A stretch of DNA of 48,426 nt. Source: an uncultured beta proteobacterium (GTDB lineage: Bacteria > Pseudomonadota > Gammaproteobacteria > Burkholderiales > Burkholderiaceae_C). The stretch lies in contig CAIVLG010000081.1 in NCBI GenBank assembly GCA_903906695.1, positions 1-48,426 of the forward strand, given 5' to 3'. The notes under the pieces are model-generated. The model was given only the letters and a program-made list of their open reading frames with translations. It ran no database searches and was not told the DNA's origin. This document shows, one piece after another, positions 8,067-15,820 of the stretch. The stretch's first letter is position 1; every line of letters starts with the position of its first letter. The position numbers and the translations under genes were made by a program.

Positions 8067-9266
8067 CTAACGCGCCGGAGCCAGCACCACGGGAATTTCG
8101 GTGGCCGGCGGCGTGTTGCGGCTGCGGCCACAGCGCACGATGCCGTCAATCATCACCATGCCAACGCCCGGGATGTCGCCCAGCGCAATGCTGTCAAGCA
8201 GGTCACGTCCGGCGGAATGCTGGGCCTTGTCCATAAAGACAAAATCGGCAGCGCGCCCGACTTCGATCAGGCCGCAGTTCAGATTGCGCAGGCGCGCCGT
8301 GTTGCCGGTGGCAAAGCAGAACACCAGTTCTGCCGGAATGCCACCCAGGCTGGACAGCAGCGCCACCATGCGCAGCATGCCCAGCGGTTGCACGCCCGAG
8401 CCGGCCGGGCCGTCGGTGCCCAGAATCACGCGGTGCGGACACTTGAGCGCCAGCGCGGCCTGCGCTGCGGCAATGGCCACTTTCTCGTTGCCGTTGTGAA
8501 CAATCTCGATGGCCCGCGACGACTTTTCGCAAAGCTCGCAGACATGGGCCTCCGACAGCGCGGTGTGGCCGCCGTTGATGTGGCCAATGACGTCGGCGTC
8601 GGCTTCGAGCACAACGTCTTTGTCGATCAAACCCGAACCGGGGATGGAAGGCCCACCGGTGTGTATCGTGCTCTGGATGCCGTACTTGCGGGCCCAGCGA
8701 ACCATCTCCGCAGCCTCGTAACCGGCCTTGACGGAGCCCAGTCCAACCTCGCCCAGCAGTGTCACGCCGGCGTCGGCCAGGTCCTTGAAGTCCTGCTCGA
8801 CCATGCCTTTTTCGATGATGGGAGCGCCGGCCAGCACCTTGACGCCGCCGGGGCGGAAATTGTCAAAGGCGCGCTGCGCCGTGATCGCCAGGGCTTTGAG
8901 GCCGACGATGTCTTTGGGGCGCCCCGGCAGATGCACTTCACCGGCCGAGATCATGGTGGTCACACCGCCATTCATGGTGGAATCGATCCAGCCGGTCTGG
9001 TTCTGCCGTGGTGTCCAGTCGCCAAACACGGGGTGCACATGGCTGTCGATCAGACCCGGCGCGACGCAGGTGCGCCGCGCATCGATCACGGTCTGTGCCT
9101 GTGCAGTGTCGCAGTCCGCCTCCTTGCCTACGGCAACGATCAGCCCATCGTTGATGACCACCGTATCCGCGTCCAGAACGGGACCGTCGATGTCACCCGA
9201 CAGCAGCAGGCCGATATTTCGGATCACAACTTTTCCGGACTTTTCAGTCGGCGCTGCAGTAGCCAT
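8067..9266 (-). CDS. ena: Enamidase-like cyclic amidohydrolase
   Basis: 399 residues, ATG with AAGGAG eight bases upstream. The ordered blocks VIRNIGLLLSGDIDGPVLDA, TMNGGVTTMISAGEVHLPGR, LLGEVGLGSVK and the SRNTPPA tail closely resemble Eubacterium barkeri enamidase as I recall it. That enzyme hydrolyses 1,4,5,6-tetrahydro-6-oxonicotinate to 2-formylglutarate and ammonia. Candidate metal ligands are H76 and H78 (DSHVHP), a bridging E173 in GEVGLG instead of the usual carbamylated Lys, H202 (IHTGG), H229 (GHING) and D285 (GTDGP). It is the first gene of the compact catabolic run, 101 bp below the TetR gene, with a possible operator in that gap. A related cyclic enamide or lactam is the alternative substrate. 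Confidence 0.88.
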   Translation of the reverse strand: MATAAPTEKSGKVVIRNIGLLLSGDIDGPVLDADTVVINDGLIVAVGKEADCDTAQAQTVIDARRTCVAPGLIDSHVHPVFGDWTPRQNQTGWIDSTMNGGVTTMISAGEVHLPGRPKDIVGLKALAITAQRAFDNFRPGGVKVLAGAPIIEKGMVEQDFKDLADAGVTLLGEVGLGSVKAGYEAAEMVRWARKYGIQSTIHTGGPSIPGSGLIDKDVVLEADADVIGHINGGHTALSEAHVCELCEKSSRAIEIVHNGNEKVAIAAAQAALALKCPHRVILGTDGPAGSGVQPLGMLRMVALLSSLGGIPAELVFCFATGNTARLRNLNCGLIEVGRAADFVFMDKAQHSAGRDLLDSIALGDIPGVGMVMIDGIVRCGRSRNTPPATEIPVVLAPAR

Positions 9267-9329
9267 GGCGGACTCCTTTGGTGCAGGTACAGCAACTCCG
9301 ATGTTGACACCGACGCGCTGATTTGGTTA

Positions 9330-9351
9330 AGTGTTTACAACATTCAGTGTA
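9330..9351. promoter_or_regulatory. Candidate operator upstream of the enamidase operon
   Basis: AGTGTT and AGTGTA are separated by 10 bp, with an internal ACATTCA. The same hexamer pair, separated by 8 bp and with the complementary TGAATGT inside, lies upstream of the AOR gene at 11799. Both operons flank the TetR gene, so this may be its binding site. Inferred from two sites only. Confidence 0.35.
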
Positions 9352-9367
9352 GCAGAGCAAACAGCGC

Positions 9368-10051
9368 TCAGGCACGCGCAACGACGCGCAAAACCGCATC
9401 GGTAACGACGCTCTCCCAATGCGACAGGGCGGCTGCGGCTTCAAGGTCCTGCCCCAAAAAGGCTGAGAGCGTAAAGCGATTGGAAAGGTAGAAGTAGCAC
9501 AGCGATGCAATCGTCAGGTAAACATCGCGTGCCTGCACGTCGGGGCGGAACACGCCCTTGGCGATGCCGCTCCTGAGCACCTGATCCAGGATCGCGATGG
9601 CGGCGCTGGAATACTCGCGGGCCCGCATCGACTTGGAGATGTGCACGCCGCGGTGCAGGTTTTCGCTGTTCAGCAGGGTGATGAATTCCGGGTGCTTCTG
9701 GTAATAGTTCCAGGTGAAGAGCACCACCGTGCGGAGTGACTCGATCGGCTGCTCCATGTCCAGATCGACCTTGGCTTCGGCTTCGCAAAAGCGCCGGTAA
9801 ATTTCTTCCAGCGCGGCAATGAACAAGCCTTCCTTGCTGCCGAAGTAGTAATAGATCATGCGGTCATAGGACTTGGCCGCTTTCGAGATTTTCTCGACCC
9901 GACCGCCGGCAAAGCCGCCCTTGGCAAAGACCTTGATTGCCGCCTTCAGGATGCCCTCGCGTGTTGCCTGCGCCGCAAGCTTGCGCATGCCGGGCCGCTT
10001 CAGCGCCGCAGTCGTGCGACTTCTCTTGGCTTGAGGCACCACCGTGGCCAC
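9368..10051 (-). CDS. TetR/AcrR-family transcriptional regulator
   Basis: 227 residues if the GTG start 16 bp after the AOR stop is used; an ATG 21 codons in (MRKLAAQATREG) is the alternative. The helix-turn-helix spans about residues 30-75 (ILKAAIKVFAKGGFAGGRVE, then YDRMIYYYFGSKEGLFIAAL). The C-terminal ligand domain contains HPEFITLLNSENLHRGVHI, a pattern seen in TetR regulators of N-heterocycle and pyrimidine catabolism such as NicS and RutR relatives. It sits between the AOR gene and the enamidase operon, in the same direction. I infer that it represses one or both in response to a pathway intermediate. Confidence 0.88.
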   Translation of the reverse strand: MATVVPQAKRSRTTAALKRPGMRKLAAQATREGILKAAIKVFAKGGFAGGRVEKISKAAKSYDRMIYYYFGSKEGLFIAALEEIYRRFCEAEAKVDLDMEQPIESLRTVVLFTWNYYQKHPEFITLLNSENLHRGVHISKSMRAREYSSAAIAILDQVLRSGIAKGVFRPDVQARDVYLTIASLCYFYLSNRFTLSAFLGQDLEAAAALSHWESVVTDAVLRVVARA

Positions 10052-10067
10052 GATTCAGAAACCGAGC

Positions 10068-11783
10068 TCAGGCGGTGGCGAGCAACTGGTCGAGGCAGCG
10101 GTTGACCTCGCTGGCGCGATGGCGCGCCAGATTGCCGGTGGGCGCCAGCGCCTCGTCATAAAAAAAGGTCGGCAGCTCGTCGTCCTGGTCCGTGAAACCG
10201 GCCTGTCGGTTGAACTCCCACTCAAGTTCCAGCACTTCGCGTCCGATCTTCTTCAGAAAAGATTCCTCCAGCGCGGTGCCGTGCGCATCGTTGAGCGCGG
10301 TCACGATCAACTGCGGATTGGTGTCGGTCACGGAGCGCCCGAAGATGCAGAAACCCAGGGAATCGGCTGCGGCTGACGACACCTGCGCGCCCAGGCTCGC
10401 GGCCACCAGTTCGTCGGTGCTCTTGCCCTTGCAATCAAAGGCGGGGAGGTTGCCCGCCGTGTGATCCGCCCCCTGCGCCGTCAGCATCATCGAGATGCCG
10501 GTGACCTCGATCACGCGCGGATCGTAGGCACTGATACCCTGGCGTTTGATGACCGGCACGCGCGCCACCTTGAAATGCTCACCAACCCGAAACGCCCCGT
10601 GCGCCAGCAGGCGTCCGCGCTCGTTGCCCAGTCGAATGTCGTCCAGCGCACGCATCATGAAATCGGCATCGCCAAAGGCCGCCTGCCCGGCTTCCATCAG
10701 CACGCCCAGCGTGGCGCCGAGTTCAATGGTGTCTATACCCAGGTCGTTGGCGACCGCGTTCAGGCGCGCCACATCATCGGGGTCGTGCAAGCCACAGTTG
10801 CTCCCGACCAGTCCCAACGTTTCGTATTCCAGCGGTGACACCAATTCCTGGCCCTTGTCGTCGAAATAGACGTTGCTGCATTCGATCATGCAACCGGGCA
10901 TGCAGTCGTGCGCCGTCTTGCCGCCGCGCGACAGATTGAGTTCGCGGATGTAGGCGCCGCCGAGCTTGAACGGGCCATCCTTCTCTTCGACCATGCGCCC
11001 GGCGCTGAAGTTGCGCACCGGCAGACCACCGATGTAGTTGGTCAAATCCGCCACCATCGCAGTACCCAGGCGCTTGAAGTTGTCGATGGCCGGTTCCTTG
11101 CCGAGCTTGGCACCGTATTCGCGAACCGCGCCCATGACCTTTTGCCGATCATGAAAGGTCGGCATCTTGTGCGTATCGACGACGATGGCCTTGACTTTCT
11201 TGGTCCCCATCACGGCACCCACGCCACCGCGCGCCGCCAGCCGGGACGGCCGGCCATCGGTATCGGCAAAGGAAATTCCGGACATCAGACCCAGGTACTC
11301 GCCAACCGGGCCGCAGATGGCAAAGCTGATCTTCTTGCCGTATCTCTCGAGCAGCAGCCGCGCCACCTCGTTATTGCCCTTGCCCAGATAGGGCTCGGCG
11401 CTCTCAAACGCGATCTGGCCGTCCTTGGTAATGCGAATGACGGTCCACTCCGGTGCTGCGGCGTGCAACGTGAAGCCGGCAATTTCAAGTTGCCCGAGTG
11501 CGAAGCCGAAGCTGCCCCCCGTATTGGCCTCCTTGATGCCGCCGGTGAGCGGACTCTTGCAGCCGACGCTGAGGCGATTCGCATTGGAAAAGTTGGTACC
11601 GGCAAAGGGACCGGCCGAAAAGATCAACGGGTTCTGCTCCGACATCGGATCGACCGTAGCCGCGCCCATATCAAGCAGCTTTCGGGCGATGAAGTAGCGC
11701 CCGGCGCGAACGATCGCCTCGCCTTGCAGTTCTTCGGTCTGGATCGATTGGTCCGGCAGATGGATGTCGAGGTACTTGCGCAT
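10068..11783 (-). CDS. Aldehyde:ferredoxin oxidoreductase (AOR), tungsten/molybdenum bis-pterin family
   Basis: 571 residues, slightly short of the usual ~600. The N-terminal AOR_N domain includes NPLIFSAGPFAGTNFSNANR and NTGGSFGFALGQLEIAGF. Cluster cysteines are C294, C298 and C302 (CMPGCMIEC) and C479 in DSLGFCIFG. The family oxidises aldehydes to acids, reducing ferredoxin, with a tungstopterin or molybdopterin cofactor. No ferredoxin or NADH-linked partner subunits like those of the Aromatoleum aorABCDE operon are beside it. Enamidase would yield an aldehyde (2-formylglutarate in E. barkeri) and the ring reductase needs reduced ferredoxin, so this AOR could close that redox loop; this is inference. 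It is followed directly by the TetR gene and probably co-transcribed with it. Confidence 0.9.
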   Translation of the reverse strand: MRKYLDIHLPDQSIQTEELQGEAIVRAGRYFIARKLLDMGAATVDPMSEQNPLIFSAGPFAGTNFSNANRLSVGCKSPLTGGIKEANTGGSFGFALGQLEIAGFTLHAAAPEWTVIRITKDGQIAFESAEPYLGKGNNEVARLLLERYGKKISFAICGPVGEYLGLMSGISFADTDGRPSRLAARGGVGAVMGTKKVKAIVVDTHKMPTFHDRQKVMGAVREYGAKLGKEPAIDNFKRLGTAMVADLTNYIGGLPVRNFSAGRMVEEKDGPFKLGGAYIRELNLSRGGKTAHDCMPGCMIECSNVYFDDKGQELVSPLEYETLGLVGSNCGLHDPDDVARLNAVANDLGIDTIELGATLGVLMEAGQAAFGDADFMMRALDDIRLGNERGRLLAHGAFRVGEHFKVARVPVIKRQGISAYDPRVIEVTGISMMLTAQGADHTAGNLPAFDCKGKSTDELVAASLGAQVSSAAADSLGFCIFGRSVTDTNPQLIVTALNDAHGTALEESFLKKIGREVLELEWEFNRQAGFTDQDDELPTFFYDEALAPTGNLARHRASEVNRCLDQLLATA

Positions 11784-11798
11784 AGGCGACTCTCAGTC

Positions 11799-11818
11799 AG
11801 TGTTCTGAATGTAGTGTA
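11799..11818. promoter_or_regulatory. Candidate operator upstream of the AOR gene
   Basis: AGTGTT and AGTGTA separated by 8 bp with internal TGAATGT, matching the site at 9330 in hexamers and, inverted, in the core. An adjacent imperfect palindrome, GTACGC-N7-GCGTGC, follows at about 11815-11833. Confidence 0.35.
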
Positions 11819-11867
11819 CGCTTAATTGGCGTGCAGTCACCACCTCTCGCCGGTCACCCCAGCGTAG

Positions 11868-12944
11868 TCAGGACGCCAGCGTCGGATAGTCCGTGTAGCC
11901 CTTGGCATCTGGCGTGTAAAAGGTGGCCATGTCCGGCGCATTGAGTGAAGCATTGGCGCCCATGCGGTCAACCAGATCCGGATTCGCCAGGAAGGGGCGG
12001 CCAAAGGCGATCAGATCGGCCTGGTTTGCGGCGAGGGCGCTTTCGGCACTGGCTCGGTCAAAGCCGCCGGCCAGGATGAACGGACCTTTGAATGTGGCGC
12101 GCAGCAAAGCCTTCAACTCGGCCGGCACCGGCGGCGCGCCCATCGCCGAATGGTCAAGCACGTGGAGATATAGCAAGCCCAGCGCAGAGAGCTCAGTCAC
12201 CAGCGCCAAATATTGCGCATCGACTTCAGGGAAGGCGCCGGTGCCATTGAAGACGCCATAGGGCGACAGCCTGATCCCGACACGCTCGGCCCCAATGGCT
12301 GACGACACTGCGCGCACGAGTTCCAGCGCAAACCGGTTGCGCCCCGTTATGCCATCACCGTAGGCGTCGCTGCGTTGGTTGACGTTGGGATTCAAGAACT
12401 GCTCGATCAGGTAGCCATTGGCGGCGTGCAATTCAATGCCATCGAAGCCGGCCTCAATCGCCAGTGTGGCAGACCGGGCGAATTCTGCGACGGTTGCTGC
12501 AATATCTTTTTCGGTCATGACGCGCGGCCTGCTGTGGGGCTGCATTCCCAGGGCATCGGTGTACATCTCGCCCGGGCAGGCCACGGCCATGGGACCGATC
12601 ACCTCGGCGCCCGCGGGGAGGTTGGCGGCATGCGAAACGCGACCCGTGTGCATCAGTTGCACCACGATCTTGCCACCCCGGGCATGCACCGCATCCGTCA
12701 CCAGCTTCCAGCCCTGCACCTGGTCTGCATTGAACAGGCCGGGGATGCGGGCATAGCCCAGACCGTTTGGCGAAGGGGAAACACCCTCGGTCACGATCAG
12801 GCCCGCCGAGGCACGCTGACCGTAGTACTCGGCCATCAATGCGTTTGGCGTATTGGCCTGCACGGCCCGGCTACGTGTCATCGGCGCCATGACGGTCCGA
12901 TTGCTCAGTTGCAGCTTGCGAGCGGTAAATGATTCAAAAAGCAT
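11868..12944 (-). CDS. Old yellow enzyme-family alkene reductase (NemA-like)
   Basis: 358 residues; I chose the ATG with AAGGAA upstream, giving MLFESFTARKLQLSNRTVMA. It is an FMN-binding TIM barrel with the family landmarks VMAPMTRSRA, GLIVTEGVSPSPNGLGY, VQLMHTGRVSH, the substrate-binding HAANGYLIEQFLNP motif with the His-x-x-Asn pair, and ILAGGFD with FGRPFLANPDLV near the C-terminus. OYEs reduce activated C=C bonds with NADPH. It lies 84 bp upstream of the AOR gene on the same strand, with DUF924 50 bp before it. A link to the heterocycle operon is possible but unproven; a general electrophile-detoxifying role is equally likely. Confidence 0.93.
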   Translation of the reverse strand: MLFESFTARKLQLSNRTVMAPMTRSRAVQANTPNALMAEYYGQRASAGLIVTEGVSPSPNGLGYARIPGLFNADQVQGWKLVTDAVHARGGKIVVQLMHTGRVSHAANLPAGAEVIGPMAVACPGEMYTDALGMQPHSRPRVMTEKDIAATVAEFARSATLAIEAGFDGIELHAANGYLIEQFLNPNVNQRSDAYGDGITGRNRFALELVRAVSSAIGAERVGIRLSPYGVFNGTGAFPEVDAQYLALVTELSALGLLYLHVLDHSAMGAPPVPAELKALLRATFKGPFILAGGFDRASAESALAANQADLIAFGRPFLANPDLVDRMGANASLNAPDMATFYTPDAKGYTDYPTLAS

Positions 12945-12994
12945 GGTGATTCCTTGGGTGGGTCGAAACAAACAGTCCACCAGCCGAGTCGCTT

Positions 12995-13540
12995 CTAAAA
13001 CGACGAGCCCGGTGTTTGCAGAACGTCGAACTCTTGTGGCGTTGAGGTACGGCCCAGAAGGGTATTGCGGTGCGGGTAGCGTCCGAAACGGTCGATCACT
13101 TCCTTGTGGCGCAGCTCAAAATTCAGGTTGTCCTCCATACCAAGCGCACTGAACAGAGAAACTGCCAGCGTGTGAATCAGCGGCGACTCGCTGTGCATAT
13201 AAGGCATATAGAGAAAGGCCCGACGCTCGACTGCGAGCTCGTGGTCGGCCTCGACCGCCACCGCCGTTTGTGCCAGCCCCAGCGCCAGCGCATCACAGAC
13301 AAAGGCTTGTGGCTGCTCCCGATAAATATTGCGCGAGAACTGGTCCAGCACAATGATCTCAGCCAGGCGACCGCTGGCTGTCTCGCGCCAATCATAAAGC
13401 TCACATTGCGCGGCAACTCGGTGCAAGGCGCCGAAGCGCGACTCGATCAGCTGGTCGAAGTCATCTGATCGCGCCCACCACTGTTTGGGTGCTATTTCCT
13501 CAAACCAGAAATTGAGGACGGATTCGGATGTTTGACTCAT
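12995..13540 (-). CDS. DUF924 (PF06041) family protein
   Basis: 181 residues, ATG with AGGAG nine bases upstream. It shows the family pattern: VLNFWFEEIAPKQWWARSDD at the start, IIVLDQFSRNIYR in the middle, FLYMPYMHSE, and HKEVIDRFGRYPHRN near the end. The fold is helical and TPR-like; the conserved His/Arg/Trp residues suggest a small-molecule or protein-binding site, but no function is established. It probably shares a transcript with the alkene reductase 50 bp downstream. Confidence 0.88.
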   Translation of the reverse strand: MSQTSESVLNFWFEEIAPKQWWARSDDFDQLIESRFGALHRVAAQCELYDWRETASGRLAEIIVLDQFSRNIYREQPQAFVCDALALGLAQTAVAVEADHELAVERRAFLYMPYMHSESPLIHTLAVSLFSALGMEDNLNFELRHKEVIDRFGRYPHRNTLLGRTSTPQEFDVLQTPGSSF

Positions 13541-13542
13541 TG

Positions 13543-13877
13543 CTATTTGCTCCTGAGCGAAGGCATGACAAAGGGCGCAATGGTAACCTTGCGGAAGGAG
13601 GACGAGAGCGAGGGGCAGCGCATGCCATGTTCAGGCAAGGTCAGTCTGTGTTCAACAAGGTGGTGCATGAAGACGCCGGGCAACGCGGTGTTGACCAGTC
13701 CCTGACGGACTGAGCTGATGCAAGCGGCCGCCATCGAACCGTTAAGGTCGATTGCGCCCGTGGCGTCCTCGATCACATAGCTCTCAGCTTCCTCTCCAAG
13801 TCGGGAATGAACACCTGAACGGTTTCCCAGAACAGGTCAAATGGAATAGACTGCTGCGGCATTGAAGCAATCGATCC
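13543..13877. other. Gap between convergent/divergent units with no recognised gene
   Basis: On the minus strand a 29-codon frame (13773-13862, ending LERKLRAM) joins through a GTGA overlap to a 77-codon frame (13543-13776, starting MIEDATGAIDLNG) that stops 2 bp before the DUF924 start. Neither matches a family I know, and neither has a clear ribosome-binding site. They may be remnants of a deleted gene next to the LysR fragment. Confidence 0.35.
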
Positions 13878-13993
13878 TTGGATAGTCAACTCACATTCTC
13901 AGAAATATGCACCTCTTTGTGGAAGAGACCAAGGCAGGCAGTTTCAGGCGCGCGGCGGAGGTTTTTCCCGTTGAGAAGATGGCGAACTTATGA
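13878..13993 (+). pseudogene. LysR-family regulator N-terminal remnant
   Basis: A TTG-started frame reads MDSQLTFSE and then shifts; the neighbouring frame continues MHLFVEETKAGSFRRAAEVF. Joined, they resemble the first helices of a LysR-type helix-turn-helix (xLFVxVxxxGSFxRAAE). The rest of the regulator is missing. The second frame ends in TGA overlapping the ATG of the following reductase gene (ATGA), so translation of the remnant could still feed that gene. Confidence 0.5.
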
Positions 13994-14979
13994 TCCTGAT
14001 CATCGGCGCGGGCGCCGTCGGCACCACCTTGGCGGCGTACCTGACATTGGCAGGCCAGCCGGTGCGCCTTCTGATGCGCGAGCGGGACATGGCAGCGTTC
14101 CAAGGCCTGCCGCACCTGACGGTGGATGGTGTTGCGGGCAGAAAATCACTGAAGGTAGTGAAACCGGAACTCTCAACGACGCTCGATCTGACCGGCGTTG
14201 ACTATCTGCTGCTCTGCGTCAAGTACGCGGCGCTGGATGACGTTCTTTCGCAGTTGCCAGCTACCTTGCCCGTCGGCTTGACCCTGGTGTCGGCCCTCAA
14301 CGGGGTTAGTGCGCTGCCCCGGCTGAGGCAACGCTATCCCACCAGTCGGCTTGTCAACATGACCGTCATGTTCAACGCGCAACTGCTCTCGCCGCTGCAC
14401 GCACAGATCACAACCCTACCGCAGATCATCATCGACAGCGATGACGCGAAGCTGCTTGACCTGTTCGACCTCAGCGGCATGGAGGTCAAGCGCGCACAAG
14501 GCGAGGCAGATGCCTGGGGCAAGCTGCTGCTCAATCTCGCCAACGCAGTGTGTGCGCTGACCCACAGCAGCGCCAAGGATCTTCTGACGCTGCCGGACCT
14601 GCGCGCGATCTACGCCGCGGTGCTGGACGAAGCCGTCGCGCTGATCGAGCACGCGGGCATTGCTTACCGCTTGCCGATGCCGCTGCCCTACAAGCTGTTC
14701 CGCCAACTCATCCTGCACGGCGGACCCCTGCCCTGGTGGATCGCCAGGCTGCGCAACGGCCTGCAGGAAGGCTCCTACCCGTCGATGGTGGCGGACATCG
14801 AGCGCGGCCGCAGCACCGAAGTGAATCAGCTCAACGGCGAGATCGTCAATCTGGGTCGTGCGCAGCGGCGGCCGTCACCCGTCAACGCCGAGATCGTCGC
14901 GCTGGTGCAGGGTCTTGAAGGCAAGCTCCCGCCACCCTACTTGACGCCCGCCGAACTGCGCGAGCGGCTGCGGGTCTGA
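13990..14979 (+). CDS. Ketopantoate reductase-like (PanE/ApbA) 2-oxoacid reductase
   Basis: 329 residues. The N-terminal NADP(H)-binding Rossmann domain starts at residue 1 with MILIIGAGAVGTTLAAYL. The C-terminal ApbA_C helical domain includes WGKLLLNLANAVCALTHSS, where the catalytic Lys of the family lies in W-x-K, and the ERGRSTEVNQLNGEIV block with the conserved Glu/Asn. PanE reduces 2-dehydropantoate for coenzyme A synthesis, but many catabolic paralogues reduce other 2-oxo acids. Nothing nearby belongs to pantothenate synthesis, so the substrate is open. The start overlaps the end of a LysR remnant, and the gene stands alone before a TetR promoter. Confidence 0.85.
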   Translation: MILIIGAGAVGTTLAAYLTLAGQPVRLLMRERDMAAFQGLPHLTVDGVAGRKSLKVVKPELSTTLDLTGVDYLLLCVKYAALDDVLSQLPATLPVGLTLVSALNGVSALPRLRQRYPTSRLVNMTVMFNAQLLSPLHAQITTLPQIIIDSDDAKLLDLFDLSGMEVKRAQGEADAWGKLLLNLANAVCALTHSSAKDLLTLPDLRAIYAAVLDEAVALIEHAGIAYRLPMPLPYKLFRQLILHGGPLPWWIARLRNGLQEGSYPSMVADIERGRSTEVNQLNGEIVNLGRAQRRPSPVNAEIVALVQGLEGKLPPPYLTPAELRERLRV

Positions 14980-15022
14980 AAACCGCCTTTGCATTTTCTG
15001 TCTTGCGGCGTCAGTCTTGAGG

Positions 15023-15051
15023 TTGACTTTTGGAAGAGACTGGTCTAATCT
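15023..15051 (+). promoter_or_regulatory. Sigma70-type promoter and operator of the TetR gene
   Basis: TTGACT (15023-15028) and TAATCT (15046-15051) are separated by exactly 17 bp. GACTGGTCTA (15038-15047) overlaps the -10 box, and the same motif (GACCGGTCTA) recurs at 15796 before the transport operon. Only 7 bp separate the -10 box from the ATG, so transcription should begin at or next to the start codon. Confidence 0.6.
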
Positions 15052-15058
15052 GCGACCG

Positions 15059-15736
15059 ATGAATTCTGTTCAAGCAAGCTCCGCACCGACGGTCAGGACC
15101 GATGGATCTGCCGGCAGCGGCACCTCTGCCGTGCGCAATCGCTCGCAGCGTGCGGCCGGCCGTTTCGATACACGCCAGGCGCTGGTCTGGTGCGGCACCG
15201 AACTGCTGACCGAGCGCGGGTTTCAGGTCACCGGGATCGAAGAGGTGCTCAAGCGGGTCGGCGTCCCGAAGGGCTCGTTCTACCATTTCTTCAAGAGCAA
15301 GGACGAATTTGGTGCAGCGGTAATTGAGAACTACGTCGCCCTGTACGTGCGCAAGATGGACCGGATCTTCAACAACAAAGCAATTGCACCTTTGGCAAGG
15401 TTGAAGGAGTTTATTGAAAACGCCAAGCACGGCATGACCAAATTCGACTTCCGGCGCGGCTGCCTGATTGGCAACCTGGGGCAGGAGTTGGCAAGCCTGG
15501 ACAATCAGTTCCGGGAGCAGCTTGAGGCGGTGCTGGTGTCCTGGGAAGACCGCGTTGCGGCCTGCCTTGAAGAAGCGATCCAGATCGGCGAGATCGCCAC
15601 CGGCAGTGATGCCCATGCACTTTCCAGGTTCTTCTGGATTGGCTGGGAGGGTGCCATCCTGCGCTCTAAGCTGACGCGCACCCTGGCCCCGATCGATCAG
15701 TTTACCGACATCTATTTCAGCAAAGTCGCGGTTTGA
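15059..15736 (+). CDS. TetR/AcrR-family regulator of the adjacent transport/CoA operon
   Basis: 225 residues from ATG; the leader is only a few bases and has no ribosome-binding site. The first ~35 residues are a Ser/Ala/Arg-rich tail. The helix-turn-helix follows (TRQALVWCGTELLTERGFQV, then VGVPKGSFYHFFKSKDEFGA). The C-terminal domain contains RRGCLIGNLGQELASLDNQF, the pattern of AcuR/NemR-type TetR proteins, in which the Cys can be a sensor. The GACYGGTCTA motif in its own promoter and upstream of livG resembles the TAGACC half-site bound by that subfamily. I infer autoregulation and control of the downstream eight-gene operon by an acyl-CoA or acid. Confidence 0.9.
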   Translation: MNSVQASSAPTVRTDGSAGSGTSAVRNRSQRAAGRFDTRQALVWCGTELLTERGFQVTGIEEVLKRVGVPKGSFYHFFKSKDEFGAAVIENYVALYVRKMDRIFNNKAIAPLARLKEFIENAKHGMTKFDFRRGCLIGNLGQELASLDNQFREQLEAVLVSWEDRVAACLEEAIQIGEIATGSDAHALSRFFWIGWEGAILRSKLTRTLAPIDQFTDIYFSKVAV

Positions 15737-15788
15737 TGAGCAAGTCGTCCGGCCGAGATGGGCGTGCAGGAAGGGTAAACACCTATTT

Positions 15789-15817
15789 TTGAGACGACCG
15801 GTCTATTGCAATAATTC
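15789..15817 (+). promoter_or_regulatory. Probable operon promoter with TetR operator
   Basis: TTGAGA (15789-15794) and TAATTC (15812-15817) are 17 bp apart. Between them lies GACCGGTCTA (15796-15805), containing the perfect palindrome GACCGGTC and matching the site in the TetR promoter. The -10 box is very close to the livG ATG, and no ribosome-binding site is seen. The exact -10 assignment is uncertain. Confidence 0.45.
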
Positions 15818-15820
15818 ATC

